Shown: in pieces, positions 1-9,723 of the stretch
Layout of the letters: each line of letters starts with the position of its first letter
Position numbering within the stretch: position 1 is the stretch's first letter
Assembly (NCBI RefSeq): GCF_902806285.1
Contig: NZ_CADCWA010000120.1
Coordinates: 1-57,054, forward strand
Direction of reading: 5' to 3'
Length of the DNA stretch: 57,054 nucleotides
Source: an uncultured Sphingomonas sp.
GTDB lineage: Bacteria > Pseudomonadota > Alphaproteobacteria > Sphingomonadales > Sphingomonadaceae
Notes under the pieces: generated by a model
Database searches by the model: none
Seen by the model: only the letters and a program-made list of their open reading frames with translations
What the model was told of the DNA's origin: nothing
Program-made: the position numbers and the translations under genes

Positions 1-824
1 TCGGCGTCCTCGTGCGCGAAGATCTCGACCACCGCGGCGTGAAGCTGGTTCTCGTCGCGCATCGGCGCGGTGCAGCCTTCCAGGTAGCTGACGTAACTGC
101 CCTTGTCGGCGACGATCAGCGTGCGCTCGAACTGACCCGTGTTCTCCGCATTGATGCGGAAATAGGTCGACAGCTCCATCGGGCAGCGGACGCCCTCGGG
201 GATGTAGACGAAGGTGCCGTCGGAGAAGACCGCCGAGTTCAGGCAGGCGAAGAAGTTGTCGCGCTGCGGCACGACGCTGCCGAGGTACTTGCGGACGAGG
301 TCGGGATATTCCTTCACCGCCTCGCTGATCGAGCGGAAGATGACGCCCGCGCGCTCCAGCTCCTCGCGGAAGGTGGTCGCGACCGAGACGCTGTCGAACA
401 CCGCGTCCACCGCGACCTTGCGCGCGCCCTCGACGCCGGCGAGCACCTTCTGCTCCTCGATCGGGATGCCCAGCTTCTCGTAGGTCCGGCGGATCTCCGG
501 ATCGAGCTCGTCCAGCGAAGCGAGGGTCGGTCGCTTCTTAGGCTCGGCGTAATAATAGGAGTCCTGGTAGTCGATCGCCGGGATGTGGAGCTTGGCCCAG
601 TCGACCTCCTCCATCTCCAGCCAGGCGCGATAGCCCTTCAGCCGCCATTCCAGCAGCCACTCGGGCTCGCCCTTCTTGGCGCTGATGAAGCGGACGGTGT
701 CCTCGCTCAGCCCCTTGGGCGCGAACTCGGACTCGATGTCGCTGGTGAAGCCCCACTCGTAGGTGGCAAGCTTCTCCGCCGCCTCGTGCGCTTCGCGGTT
801 CTTGAGTGCGATTTCCTGGTTCAT
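1..824 (-). CDS. sufB: Fe-S cluster assembly scaffold SufB (5' part; runs off the window)
   Basis: This is the N-terminal ~274 residues of SufB, the scaffold subunit of the SufBCD complex that builds Fe-S clusters in the cytoplasm. Reverse-strand translation gives typical SufB stretches: [20 protein letters not shown] near the start, [39 protein letters not shown] and [20 protein letters not shown]. The frame is open to base 1, so the C-terminal half lies outside. The ATG at 824 has AAGGAT just upstream. It lies one base past the stop of the Rrf2 regulator, so the two genes should be cotranscribed, as in many alphaproteobacterial suf operons. The ribosome binding site directly abuts a palindromic repeat. 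Identification is secure; the rest of the operon cannot be seen. Confidence 0.95.
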   Translation of the reverse strand, partial: MNQEIALKNREAHEAAEKLATYEWGFTSDIESEFAPKGLSEDTVRFISAKKGEPEWLLEWRLKGYRAWLEMEEVDWAKLHIPAIDYQDSYYYAEPKKRPTLASLDELDPEIRRTYEKLGIPIEEQKVLAGVEGARKVAVDAVFDSVSVATTFREELERAGVIFRSISEAVKEYPDLVRKYLGSVVPQRDNFFACLNSAVFSDGTFVYIPEGVRCPMELSTYFRINAENTGQFERTLIVADKGSYVSYLEGCTAPMRDENQLHAAVVEIFAHEDA

Positions 825-825
825 G

Positions 826-1314
826 CTATCCTTGCACCCCGGCGAACGCCGGGGCCCAGTCGTGGGTGTTGCGAGCAGCCACTGAGGGCTGGACCCCGGC
901 GTTCGCCGGGGTGCTGGCGAGTTGTTCAAGCGTCACCGCCGCAAGCGCGCCGCGCACCGCGTGGCTGACGACGCTCATGTGCGGCTTGACCCGGCAGTGC
1001 GCATCCAGCGCGCAGTCGGACGCTTCCTCCGACCCGCTGCACTGGGTCATGGCAATGGGGCCTTCGATCGCCTCGACCATGTCGGCCAGGCTGATCCGGG
1101 CCGGCGAGCGGGCGAGAGTAACGCCTCCGCCGGCTCCACGCGCGCTGGTCAGCAGACCGGCGTTGGCAAGCTTGCCAAGCAGCTTCTGCGCGGTCGGCAG
1201 CGGCACTCCGGTCTCCGCTGCCAACGCGGCCGCGCTCAGCCGCTCACCCGCGCGGCGGCGAGCGGCGGCGGTCATGATCACGACCGCATAATCGGCGAGG
1301 TGGGTCAGGCGCAT
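826..1314 (-). CDS. Rrf2-family transcriptional regulator of the suf operon
   Basis: A 162-residue Rrf2-family regulator. Residues 1-70 form the winged helix-turn-helix ([15 protein letters not shown] at the start, then the [19 protein letters not shown] recognition region and a GAGGGV wing). Cysteines 92, 101 and 107 sit where IscR-type proteins bind a [2Fe-2S] cluster, so it probably senses Fe-S status and controls the suf genes that follow. The last ~29 residues (from about STPANAG to [10 protein letters not shown]) are not part of the fold: they are translated from a palindromic repeat inserted between this gene and sufB. The frame reads through both repeat arms and stops one base before sufB. 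SufR or IscR would be suitable names, but the exact subgroup is not certain. Confidence 0.9.
   Translation of the reverse strand: MRLTHLADYAVVIMTAAARRRAGERLSAAALAAETGVPLPTAQKLLGKLANAGLLTSARGAGGGVTLARSPARISLADMVEAIEGPIAMTQCSGSEEASDCALDAHCRVKPHMSVVSHAVRGALAAVTLEQLASTPANAGVQPSVAARNTHDWAPAFAGVQG
834..915. repeat. Paired palindromic repeat, family A, copy 1
   Basis: Two head-to-head palindromic arms, each about 18 bases and built on CCCCGGCG-AA/TT-CGCCGGGG, are separated by ~35 bases. The arms are extended by ACCCCGGCG...CCCAG on the left and CTGGACCCC...GGGGTG on the right, so the whole unit can fold into a long hairpin. The unit fills the rrf2-sufB junction and is translated as the end of the Rrf2 protein. 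A second copy lies at 2153-2230. Confidence 0.85.
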
Positions 1315-1384
1315 TGCTAATCGGAGCTTTCCTGTCCGATTTAGCGCTGGCGCCTCCGATTACAAGCTCGCCAACCTCCGGCGG

Positions 1385-2143
1385 TCACAACTTCAGCATG
1401 CCCGCGAGCTTGCGAACCGCCGCCCGCGGCAGGAAGCGGCTGCCTTGCGCGCCGACCTTGTTGAAAAGTCCGGGAATGACGATCGCCTCCTTGCGGGCCA
1501 GCCCGGCGAGCCCCGCCGCGACCACGTCCGCGCTGCTCGCGCCGAGCCGGTTGAAGGTCTTTGCCTTGCCGAAGCCCGCGACCTCCGCGAACTCGGTCGC
1601 GACCGGGCCGGGACAGAGGGCGGTGACATGGATGCCAGTCCCACGCAGCTCCTCGTGCAACGCTTCGGTGAAGCTCAGCACATAAGCCTTGGTGGCGAAG
1701 TAGACCGCGACGCCGGGCCCCGGCTGGAAAGCGGCGGTGGACGCGACGTTGAGGATGCCGCCGCGCCGGCGCTCGATCATGCCCGGCAGCACCGCATGGG
1801 CAAGCTGGGTCAGCACTCCGCAGTTGAGGTCGATCATCTGGCGAAGGCGGCGGCCGTCCTGTTCGGCGACCCGGCCGGCCAGGCCGAAGCCGGCGTTGTT
1901 GACCAGCAGGTCGACATGTTCGCCATGCGCGGCCACGTCCGCCATCAGCCGCTCGGCCGCGCCCGCCTCCGACAGGTCCAGCGCCACCCCGCGGGCCTTG
2001 CCCAGCTCCGCCGCAAGCGCCTCGATCCGCTCCTTGCGCCGCGCGACCAGCACCAGCCGCGCGCCGTCCGCCGAGAGCTGGCGGGCGAAGTCGGTGCCGA
2101 GGCCGGCGGCGGCGCCGGTGACGAGGGCTACGGATTGAGTCAT
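1385..2143 (-). CDS. SDR-family NAD(P)-dependent oxidoreductase
   Basis: A 252-residue classical short-chain dehydrogenase. It shows the Rossmann motif TGAAAGLGTDFA near residue 9, NNAGFG around residue 80, a catalytic Ser in STAAF and the Y-x3-K pair in YFATKAY, followed by CPGPVATEFAE. Substrate is not predictable. The open frame extends further upstream, but that extension is encoded by the palindromic repeat at 2153-2230, so I start at the ATG at 2143 (MTQSVALVTG), which is where SDR proteins normally begin. It lies on the same strand as the cyclophilin gene upstream and the rrf2-suf genes downstream (70-base gap). Confidence 0.9.
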   Translation of the reverse strand: MTQSVALVTGAAAGLGTDFARQLSADGARLVLVARRKERIEALAAELGKARGVALDLSEAGAAERLMADVAAHGEHVDLLVNNAGFGLAGRVAEQDGRRLRQMIDLNCGVLTQLAHAVLPGMIERRRGGILNVASTAAFQPGPGVAVYFATKAYVLSFTEALHEELRGTGIHVTALCPGPVATEFAEVAGFGKAKTFNRLGASSADVVAAGLAGLARKEAIVIPGLFNKVGAQGSRFLPRAAVRKLAGMLKL

Positions 2144-2152
2144 CGCATCTGA

Positions 2153-2230
2153 TACTCCGGCGAAAGCCGGGGTCCAACCGGCCCGGCGAAGAGGAAAGGG
2201 CTGGGCCCCGGCGTGCGCCGGGGTACTCCG
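2153..2230. repeat. Paired palindromic repeat, family A, copy 2
   Basis: Second copy of the unit seen at 834-915: a left arm ACTCCGGCGAAAGCCGGGGT and a right arm GGCCCCGGCGTGCGCCGGGG flank ~30 bases. It fills the whole space between the cyclophilin stop and the SDR start and adds an in-frame but non-native extension upstream of the SDR gene. Confidence 0.8.
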
Positions 2231-2231
2231 G

Positions 2232-2690
2232 TCAAGCGACGACCGCCCTTTCGATCCGCCCCGGTTCCCGCGGCGGCTCGCCGACCGGCAACTTGTCGAC
2301 ATATTCCATGCCGCTCTCGACCTGGCCCCACACCGTATATTGCCGGTTGAGGAAGCTCGCGTCATCGAAGCAGATAAAGAACTGGCTGTTGGCCGTGTTC
2401 GGCTGGTTGGTCCGCGCCATCGAGCAGGTGCCCCGCACGTGCGGCTCCCCGTTGAACTCGGCCTTGAGGTCCGGCTCCTCCGATCCGCCGCTGCCCGTGC
2501 CGGTCGGATCGCCGCCCTGGGCCATGAAGCCGGGAATCACCCGGTGAAACTTCACGCCGTCGTAGAAGCCCTCGCCCGCCAGCTTGGCGATGCGCTCGAC
2601 ATGGCCGGGCGCCAGGTCCGGGCGCAGGCGGATGACGACATCGCCGCCGGTGGAAAGGGTCAGGGTCAGGGTTTGCGGCGTGTCGGGCAT
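2232..2690 (-). CDS. Peptidylprolyl isomerase, cyclophilin type
   Basis: A 152-residue single-domain cyclophilin that catalyses cis-trans isomerisation of prolyl bonds. Diagnostic residues are visible: FYDGVKFHRVIPGFMAQGGD carries the catalytic Arg and Phe, followed by GTCSMART, NTANSQFFICF and the C-terminal FLNRQYTVWGQVESGMEYVD. There is no signal peptide, so it is the cytosolic PpiB-like type. It precedes the SDR gene on the same strand, separated only by the palindromic repeat, and probably shares its transcript. Confidence 0.93.
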   Translation of the reverse strand: MPDTPQTLTLTLSTGGDVVIRLRPDLAPGHVERIAKLAGEGFYDGVKFHRVIPGFMAQGGDPTGTGSGGSEEPDLKAEFNGEPHVRGTCSMARTNQPNTANSQFFICFDDASFLNRQYTVWGQVESGMEYVDKLPVGEPPREPGRIERAVVA

Positions 2691-2780
2691 GGTGGGTCTC
2701 CTGCAGGGATTGCGGCGGACCTAGTGGCTTGGACCTCGTCCGTCATCCCCGCGCAACGCGCGGGCATCAAGAAAGGGATT

Positions 2781-2913
2781 TCACACGAAGGCACGAAGAC
2801 GCAAAGGAAAAGCTCTCTTCTTCGCGCCTTCGCGTGAATCAACTCTTTCTCCTTTCCGCTCCCCGGAAGAACCAACGCGTTCGTGCCTTCGTGATCTTCG
2901 TGCCTTCGTGTGA
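2781..2913. repeat. Paired repeat of the GAAGGCACGAAG type (family B, copy 1)
   Basis: The gap between the divergent cyclophilin and mgtE genes holds a left arm TCACACGAAGGCACGAAGAC and a right arm in the opposite sense, CTTCGTGCCTTCGTGTGA, with a further inverted piece (CGCGCCTTCGCGTGAA) inside. The arms are inverted copies of each other over ~17 bases. A short GC-rich palindrome (CCCCGCGCAACGCGCGGG) lies just to the left at 2747-2764. No gene is visible here, although any promoter for mgtE must lie in or beside it. Confidence 0.75.
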
Positions 2914-2986
2914 CGATCGGACGGATGACAATCGCCTGGAGCCATGACAGAGGGGCAGGAGCGGGGTCGGGGAAGGAACCAACGGC

Positions 2987-4435
2987 ATGAGCGAACGCGA
3001 GGACATCGCCACCGCCTCCCGTGCTTCCGAAGCGGACGTGCTGACCCTACCGCAGCAGTCGGAACCGGACCGGGGCGTGATGGACGCCGAGGACCGGCTG
3101 CGTCCCGAGTTCGTCGAGCAGGTGCTCGACGCGGTGGAAGCCGGCGACATCGCCACCGCCTGCCGGCTCGTTGCCCCGCTCCACCCCGCCGACGTCGCCG
3201 ACCTGATCGAGCTCGCCCGCGCCGACGAGCGCGAAGGTCTGGTCGCGGCGCTCGCCGACCTGGTCGACGCGGACGTGCTGGCCGAGCTCAACGACCACGT
3301 CCGCGAGGCGCTCCTCGACGAGATGGAGCCGCAGCAGGTCGCCGACCTGGCGGGCCAGCTGGAGACGGACGACGCGGTCGCGCTGATCGAGGACCTGGAG
3401 GAGGACGACCAGCGCGCCGTGCTCCGCCGGATGGAGCCCGACGACCGCGCCGCGATCGAGGAAGCGCTCACCTATCCCGAGGAGTCCGCCGGCCGCCTCA
3501 TGCAGCGCGACCTGATCGCGGTGCCGGAGCATTGGTCCGTCGGCCAGGTCATCGATTACCTCCGCTCGGGCGAGGAGCTGGCCAACGATTTCTGGGAAGT
3601 GTTCGTGGTCGACGCCGGCCACCACCCGGCCGGCACCTGCCGCCTGTCCACCATCCTCCGCTCTCCCCGCTCCACGCCGGTCACCGAGATCATGCAGGAG
3701 GAGCAGACGCTGATTCCGGTCGACATGGACCAGGAGGACGTCGCACTGCGTTTCCAGAAATATGCGCTGGTGTCCGCGGCGGTGGTCGACGGCAGCGGCC
3801 GGCTGGTCGGCATGATCACCGTCGACGACGTGGTGCACATCATCCAGGAGGAAGCCAGCGAGGACGTCCTGCTGCTGTCCGGCGCGGGCGAGGGCGACAT
3901 CAACGAGCCGGTGACCGAAAGCTACAAGGCGCGGGTCCGCTGGCTGATCGCCAACCTCCTGACCGCGCTGGTCGCCTCCACCGTGATCCGCATGTTCGAA
4001 GGCAGCATCGAGCGGCTGGCGATCCTGGCCGTGCTGATGCCGATCGTCGCGGGGGTGGGCGGCAATGCCGGCACGCAGACGCTGGCGGTGACGGTGCGGG
4101 CGCTGGCGACCAACCAGCTGACCGGGTCCAACCGCTGGCGGGCGGTCGGGCGGGAGATGCGGGTGGCGTGGCTCAACGGAGTCACCGTCGCCGCCCTGAT
4201 CGGGGTCGCCGTGTCACTGATCCTTCGCAGCCCGCAGCTCGGCGCGGTGATCGGCACTGCCATGCTGTTCAACATCCTGATCGCGGGGCTCGCGGGCGTG
4301 CTGGTCCCGCTGACGCTGGAGCGGCTACGCGCCGATCCGGCGGTGGCCAGCAGCGTGTTCGTCACCATGGTGACCGACTCCATGGGCTTTCTGCTGTTCC
4401 TAGGACTTGCGACTGCGGCCGGGCTGACTGGGTAG
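2987..4435 (+). CDS. mgtE: Magnesium transporter MgtE
   Basis: A 482-residue MgtE-type Mg2+ channel of the inner membrane, with the family's usual length and order. Residues ~40-160 are the acidic MgtE_N superhelix (DEMEPQQVADLAGQLETDDA, then EEDDQRAVLRRMEPDDRAAI). Residues ~160-285 are two CBS domains (SAGRLMQRDLIAVPE; then GMITVDDVVHIIQEEASEDV). Residues ~310-480 contain about five membrane segments with the conserved LMPIVAGVGGNAGTQTLAV stretch that lines the pore. The N-terminal domain and CBS pair normally act as the Mg2+ sensor that closes the channel. It starts at ATGAGCGAACGC. The gene stands alone between two repeat blocks. Confidence 0.95.
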   Translation: MSEREDIATASRASEADVLTLPQQSEPDRGVMDAEDRLRPEFVEQVLDAVEAGDIATACRLVAPLHPADVADLIELARADEREGLVAALADLVDADVLAELNDHVREALLDEMEPQQVADLAGQLETDDAVALIEDLEEDDQRAVLRRMEPDDRAAIEEALTYPEESAGRLMQRDLIAVPEHWSVGQVIDYLRSGEELANDFWEVFVVDAGHHPAGTCRLSTILRSPRSTPVTEIMQEEQTLIPVDMDQEDVALRFQKYALVSAAVVDGSGRLVGMITVDDVVHIIQEEASEDVLLLSGAGEGDINEPVTESYKARVRWLIANLLTALVASTVIRMFEGSIERLAILAVLMPIVAGVGGNAGTQTLAVTVRALATNQLTGSNRWRAVGREMRVAWLNGVTVAALIGVAVSLILRSPQLGAVIGTAMLFNILIAGLAGVLVPLTLERLRADPAVASSVFVTMVTDSMGFLLFLGLATAAGLTG

Positions 4436-4441
4436 CTTCCA

Positions 4442-4594
4442 GTTCACGCGGAGGCGCGGAGGCGCGGAGGGTGCCAGCTTGCGGCAAGCGCACCGCGAAG
4501 CGGCAAACCTCGCTCCGAGGTAGCAAGATCTGCCGCTATGCGGCGACGTTCCCACGTGAGTGAAAGCTCCGGGCCTCCGCGCCTCCGCGTGAAC
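4442..4594. repeat. Paired repeat of the GGAGGCGCGGAG type (family B, copy 2)
   Basis: Directly after mgtE a left arm (TTCACGCGGAGGCGCGGAG, followed by another GCGCGGAGG unit) is mirrored at 4574-4594 by CCTCCGCGCCTCCGCGTGAA. About 100 bases lie between the arms, including the small hairpin-like GCTTGCGGCAAGC. It resembles the block at 2781-2913 with GGAG in place of GAAG. Confidence 0.75.
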
Positions 4595-4660
4595 CAGCAC
4601 CTTCCCTCCCACGCGAACCAACTCCTTACAGATGCCTGAAAGTTTCGCTAAACAGCCGCC

Positions 4661-5065
4661 GTGCCAACCCTCCACCTCACCAAAGTCGCCGTCGGCTGCC
4701 GCGACCTTCCGGCGCTTGAGAAGCGCATCGCGGGCCGCGACGACGGCGGCGAGGTGCGCGTCGTCACCCGCATGCGCCCGCGCCGGATGGAGGAGCTGGT
4801 CGGCGGCTCGCTGTTCTGGATCGTCAAGCACCGGCTCGTCGCCTGCCAGCAGATCCTCCGCTTCGACGATCGCACCGACGGAAGGCTCGACATCGTCTGC
4901 TCGGCCCAGCTCATGCCAGTGCCGGCCAAGCCGAAGCGGGCGCACCAGGGCTGGCGCTACCTCGATCCGGCGGATGCGCCCAAGCCCGGCGACAATGACG
5001 ACAGCGGGATCGGGCTGCTCCCACCGCCACTCTATGGCAAGCTGGCGGCGCTGGCGCTGCTCTAG
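4661..5065 (+). CDS. DUF1489 family protein
   Basis: A 134-residue protein of the DUF1489 family, widespread in alphaproteobacteria and of unknown function. Recognisable parts are MPTLHLTKVAVGC, RMRPRRMEELVGGSLFWIVK, the ILRFD stretch and the C-terminal PKRAHQGWRYL plus PPPLYGKLAALALL. It starts at GTG, the only sensible start giving the family's usual N-terminus. No membrane segment or signal peptide is seen. Its last four bases overlap the end of the convergent head-GIN gene. Confidence 0.85.
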   Translation: MPTLHLTKVAVGCRDLPALEKRIAGRDDGGEVRVVTRMRPRRMEELVGGSLFWIVKHRLVACQQILRFDDRTDGRLDIVCSAQLMPVPAKPKRAHQGWRYLDPADAPKPGDNDDSGIGLLPPPLYGKLAALALL

Positions 5066-5769
5066 CGGCAGCCGGAGACGGTCGACGACCCCAGCACCTT
5101 GAGGGTGCAGGCCGGCCGGCCGGTCAGCGCGACCTGCGCGGTGCCGCTGGCGTCCACCCGCGCGGTGTCGCTCGCCGCCGCGGTCAATTGGGCGGGACCC
5201 TCGGCGCTCAGCAGCGCATCCTTCACCGCCAGCCCGCTCGCGTCCAGGCTGCTGGCGCCGCGCACGATCGCCGTCAGCTTCAGCGTCTTGCCCGCGACCC
5301 GCGAGATCACCGTTCCGGACAGTGCCACGACCAGCCGGTCGGCCTGCACTTCCCCGATCTCCGCGCGGCCCGCCCCATGGGCCGACAGCTCGAAGGTGAG
5401 GCCCTTGACCTTGTCGATCAGCAGCGTGCCCGCGCCGTTCAGCGACGCCGCCGTCAGCTCATGCGTGCCGACGCTGATCTCGAGCGGCTCTTGGCCGTGG
5501 CCGGGGTAGCCGCCCCAGGCGGAGGCGTTGCGGCGGATGACCAGCGTTCGCCCCTCGACCCGAAGGCCGAGCCCGTCCAGCGCCTGTGCGCTGCCGCTCG
5601 CCCGGGCGAAGGGCGACCTCCCTGTGGTCAGCTGCACCGAGTAGGGGCCATCCACCCGCACCCGGTCGAAGCTGGTGACCGTGTAGCTCCGGGTGGCGGC
5701 CGCGCCAGGCGCGGCGAAGCAGAGAGCGGCGGTGAGGGCGAAGGCGAGGCGGGCCATGGGTCGGATCAT
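5062..5769 (-). CDS. Exported head-GIN domain protein (DUF2807), copy 1
   Basis: A 235-residue secreted protein with an N-terminal signal peptide (hydrophobic LAFALTAALCFAAPGAAA, cleavage about residue 25). The rest matches the putative auto-transporter adhesin head-GIN domain (DUF2807): it opens with SFDRVRVDGPYSVQLTTG and continues with short beta repeats such as ELTAASLNGAGTLLID and RAEIGEVQADRLVVALSGTV, as expected for a right-handed beta solenoid. Two cysteines near the C-terminus (TGRPACTLKVLGSSTVSGC) could form a disulfide. Function is unknown. It lies just downstream of the second head-GIN gene on the same strand, so the pair is probably a tandem duplication. An alternative start is MARLAF, four codons in. 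Confidence 0.85.
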   Translation of the reverse strand: MIRPMARLAFALTAALCFAAPGAAATRSYTVTSFDRVRVDGPYSVQLTTGRSPFARASGSAQALDGLGLRVEGRTLVIRRNASAWGGYPGHGQEPLEISVGTHELTAASLNGAGTLLIDKVKGLTFELSAHGAGRAEIGEVQADRLVVALSGTVISRVAGKTLKLTAIVRGASSLDASGLAVKDALLSAEGPAQLTAAASDTARVDASGTAQVALTGRPACTLKVLGSSTVSGCR

Positions 5770-5804
5770 GCGTCCAACCCTCGCACGCCATGGTTAACGC
5801 ACCC

Positions 5805-6527
5805 TCAAGAGCATTGCACGCTGCCCGAGCCGGCCTTGCTCACGCTGCACCTGGCGCCGCCCGTCACCCGGACGTTGCCCGACCCGGCGATCTCGACCCG
5901 CGCCGCCGAGCGCGCGTTGGCGTCGATGTTGCCGGAGCCTGCAATCTCGGCGCGGGCCTGGTCGGTGGCGACCTGCCCGGCCCGGATGTTCCCGGACCCG
6001 GCGATCTCATAGTGAGCCGCCGCCGCGCGGCCAGCCGCGATCGCATCGCCCGACCCTGCGATCTCCAGCCGGAGCGAGCCCACCTGCACCTGCGGCAGCC
6101 GCAGGCCGCCCGATCCGGCAATGGAAGCATGAAAGGACTCGGCTGCGACCCGGTCCACCGCCATGTCCCCGGAGCCGGCGATCGCCGCCGCGCGCAGCAT
6201 GGGAACGCTGACCGCCACTCTGACCGTGCCGCGAGTGCTCGAAGACCAACCGTTCAACATGCCGCGGCGCCTCTCGGGACGAATCTTGAGCGTGCCGTCC
6301 TCGACCACGACTTCCATCTTCTCCACGATGGCGGAAGGGCCGCGCGCAGCAACCGACGGCTGCCGGCCCGTCGAGACGTCCACCGCGAACGGCCCGGCGA
6401 CCTCGATCTTGTCGAAGGCCGGCACCGGGAAGCTCCGCGCAATCTCGGGTCCCGCGCTCTGTGCCCGCCCCGCGCTGCAGGCTGCCAGGCCGAAGGCGAC
6501 GGCGGTTAGGAACAAGGTGCGCATCAT
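5805..6527 (-). CDS. Head-GIN domain lipoprotein (DUF2807), copy 2
   Basis: A 240-residue relative of the neighbouring protein. The N-terminus MMRTLFLTAVAFGLAACSAG has a lipobox (LAAC), so it should be a lipoprotein. The head-GIN domain starts at PAFDKIEVAGPFAVDVSTGR. From residue ~115 on, the motif IAGSGD/N/G occurs six times at roughly 20-residue spacing (AIAGSGDMAV, SIAGSGGLRL, EIAGSGDAIA, EIAGSGNIRA, EIAGSGNIDA, EIAGSGNVRV), then a degenerate KAGSGSV. This marks the turns of a regular solenoid. It is the first gene of a two-gene set. Function is unknown; an envelope or surface role is an inference from the export signal and fold. Confidence 0.87.
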   Translation of the reverse strand: MMRTLFLTAVAFGLAACSAGRAQSAGPEIARSFPVPAFDKIEVAGPFAVDVSTGRQPSVAARGPSAIVEKMEVVVEDGTLKIRPERRRGMLNGWSSSTRGTVRVAVSVPMLRAAAIAGSGDMAVDRVAAESFHASIAGSGGLRLPQVQVGSLRLEIAGSGDAIAAGRAAAAHYEIAGSGNIRAGQVATDQARAEIAGSGNIDANARSAARVEIAGSGNVRVTGGARCSVSKAGSGSVQCS

Positions 6528-6586
6528 TCATCTCCCTCGCTGTGTTGAACAGCTAATACAGCAAGACAAATGTAGCGGCAAGGGGC

Positions 6587-6620
6587 AAAGAAAAAGGCGC
6601 CCCCGCAGCGGGAGCGCCCT
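6587..6620 (-). terminator. Rho-independent terminator of carD
   Basis: On the reverse strand GGGCGCTCCCGC, a short loop and GCGGGGGCGCC form a strong GC hairpin followed by TTTTTCTTT. It lies 23 bases beyond the carD stop and is the clearest intrinsic terminator in the window. Confidence 0.85.
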
Positions 6621-6642
6621 TCTCATCCGGCCTCGGGACGGT

Positions 6643-7188
6643 TCAATCTTCCTCTTCGACCAGTTCCTTGCTCTTCTGGTGCGTCAGGACGGCCTTGTTG
6701 AGGATCTCCAGGAGCTTGGCCAGCGCCGCCTTTTCGTCGGTCTGCTCCATCGCCGCCAGCTCGCGCGCCAGCCGCGAGGACGCCGCCTCGAAGATCTGCC
6801 GCTCCGAATAGCTCTGCTCGGGCGCATCGTCGGGGCGGAACAGGTCGCGGGTCACCTCGGCGATCGAGGTGAGGTCGCCCGAGTTGATCTTCGCCTCATA
6901 CTCCTGGGCCCGGCGCGACCACATGGTGCGCTTGACCTTGGGCCTACCCTTGAGCGTCTCCAGCGCGGCCTGCATGGTCTTGTCGGAGGACAGCTTGCGC
7001 ATGCCCACCGAGTCCGCCTTGTTGACGGGAACGCGGAGAGTCATCTTCTCCTTCTCGAACCGCAGCACGTAGAGGTCGAGCCGCGTGCCCGCGATCTCCG
7101 TGCTTTGCAGTTCAACGACGCGGCCCACACCATGCTTGGGGTAAACAACATAATCGCCAACGTCGAAGCTCAACGCCTTCGCTGCCAT
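6643..7188 (-). CDS. CarD/CdnL-type RNA polymerase-binding regulator
   Basis: A 181-residue CarD_TRCF-type protein. Residues ~8-70 are the RNA polymerase interaction domain (FDVGDYVVYPKHGVGRVVEL, then LYVLRFEKEKMTLRVPVNKA). The C-terminal part is helical, with MWSRRAQEYEAKINSGDLTS and YSERQIFEAASSRLARELAA, and ends in an acidic EEED tail. CarD/CdnL proteins bind the RNA polymerase beta subunit and stabilise open complexes, notably at rRNA and housekeeping promoters. The start has AGGAAGG nine bases upstream. A strong terminator follows, so it is probably a single-gene transcript. Confidence 0.93.
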   Translation of the reverse strand: MAAKALSFDVGDYVVYPKHGVGRVVELQSTEIAGTRLDLYVLRFEKEKMTLRVPVNKADSVGMRKLSSDKTMQAALETLKGRPKVKRTMWSRRAQEYEAKINSGDLTSIAEVTRDLFRPDDAPEQSYSERQIFEAASSRLARELAAMEQTDEKAALAKLLEILNKAVLTHQKSKELVEEED

Positions 7189-7344
7189 TCGTTCACCTTC
7201 CTACTTGTGATTGGAAAAGCGGCACGCGACCCAAGCACTCCCCAAGTCGACCCCTGGTCGTGCGCTCTTCCGGTAAAACATCCTGCTGTGCGAGCGCCAC
7301 CGGGCGTGGCGAGCAACTGACACAAGTCTTTAACACAAACCGAT

Positions 7345-8466
7345 TCAGATCGCTAGACCCAGCTGTAAGGGGCCGCTTCCACTGACCATTTTTATGTTGT
7401 GGATTCCGAGACCTAGCAACCGCACGCCCTTGGGAACCGGCAGCAATGAAGCGAGCAGCAGGCGTCCCGCAGCCGCGAAGCTGCCGAGGTCGCAGATCGG
7501 ATCGGCGAAGCTCCTGGACCGGGTGATCAGCTCGAAATCGGCGAACTTGACCTTTAAGGTCACGGTGCGCCCGGCCGCACCCGATCGCTCGATCCGCGCC
7601 CAGGCCAGGCCTGCCACCCGCTCCAGCTCGGCGCTCAGCGCCGCGGGCTCGGAGAGGTCGGTATCGAAGGTCCGCTCCGCGCTGACCGACTTGGCCTGGC
7701 GGGAGGCGCGGACCGGCCGTTCGTCGAGGCCGCGGCAGATGCGCCAATACCATTCGCCCGAGCTGCCGAAGCGGCCTTCCAGTTCGGCCCGGCTCAGCTC
7801 TTGCAGGTCGGCGCCGGTATGGATGCCCATGCCCTTCAGCCGCTCAGCGGTCTTGGGCCCGATGCCGTGGAACCGCCCGACCGGCAGCGTCGCGATGAAC
7901 CGCGGCGCGTCCTGCGGGCGGATCACGCACAGCCCGTCCGGCTTGTTCTGATCGGAGGCGAGCTTGGCGACGAACTTGCAGTAAGACACGCCTGCCGACG
8001 CGGTAAGCTGCGTTTCCTCCCGGATGCGGCGGCGGATCTCCTCGGCGATCGCCCGGGCGGAGCCGAGGCGGCGGCGGTCTTCGGTCACGTCGAGATAGGC
8101 TTCGTCCAGGCTCAGCGGCTCGATGTGGTCGGTGAAGTCCGCGAAGATGGCGCGGATCTGCCCGCTGACCTCCTTGTAGGCATCGAACCGCGGCTTGACG
8201 AACAGGAGGTCGGGGCAGCGCCGCTTGGCCGTCACCGACGGCATGGCCGAGCGGACGCCGAACTCGCGTGCCTCGTAGCTTGCCGCGGCCACGACCCCGC
8301 GATGACCGCCGCCCACGGCCACCGGCTTGCCGCGCAGCTTCGGATCGTCGCGCTGCTCCACGCTCGCGTAAAAGGCATCCATGTCGATGTGGATGATCTT
8401 GCGGAGCGGAGTCGGCGCTTGGGCGTTCACGCCTCGTTCCCTAGCTTGGCTTGAGGGCGGAGTCAT
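7345..8466 (-). CDS. dinB: DNA polymerase IV (Y-family)
   Basis: A 373-residue DinB polymerase for translesion synthesis. Catalytic motifs are present: [14 protein letters not shown] near residue 26 with the first metal-binding Asp, and [13 protein letters not shown] with the Asp-Glu pair. The palm and fingers contain [19 protein letters not shown], the thumb [11 protein letters not shown] and [20 protein letters not shown], and the little finger follows. The C-terminus ([12 protein letters not shown]) resembles a beta-clamp-binding tail. A GTG at 8430 could be the true start because the first 12 residues are not conserved-looking. It is the last gene before the divergent sucC. Confidence 0.93.
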   Translation of the reverse strand: MTPPSSQARERGVNAQAPTPLRKIIHIDMDAFYASVEQRDDPKLRGKPVAVGGGHRGVVAAASYEAREFGVRSAMPSVTAKRRCPDLLFVKPRFDAYKEVSGQIRAIFADFTDHIEPLSLDEAYLDVTEDRRRLGSARAIAEEIRRRIREETQLTASAGVSYCKFVAKLASDQNKPDGLCVIRPQDAPRFIATLPVGRFHGIGPKTAERLKGMGIHTGADLQELSRAELEGRFGSSGEWYWRICRGLDERPVRASRQAKSVSAERTFDTDLSEPAALSAELERVAGLAWARIERSGAAGRTVTLKVKFADFELITRSRSFADPICDLGSFAAAGRLLLASLLPVPKGVRLLGLGIHNIKMVSGSGPLQLGLAI

Positions 8467-8502
8467 GCTTTAGGGCCGCCAAACTCACGTCCGGGAAGCT
8501 TC

Positions 8503-9699
<1,197 letters not shown>

Positions 9700-9723
9700 G
9701 CGTTTCCGTGTTAGGATCGGTGC

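Noticed and set aside
12-968. Long forward frame of 318 codons at the window start
   Set aside because: It lies opposite sufB and the Rrf2 gene; the reverse strand has the clear SufB family sequence and this frame has no family features.
2140-2365. N-terminal extension of the SDR gene upstream of 2143
   Set aside because: The extension is translated from the paired palindromic repeat and the neighbouring cyclophilin gene; the Rossmann fold starts at MTQSVALVTG.
2944-4563. Forward frame of 539 codons overlapping mgtE
   Set aside because: Arg/Gly-rich composition typical of an out-of-frame GC-rich gene; mgtE in the other frame is intact.
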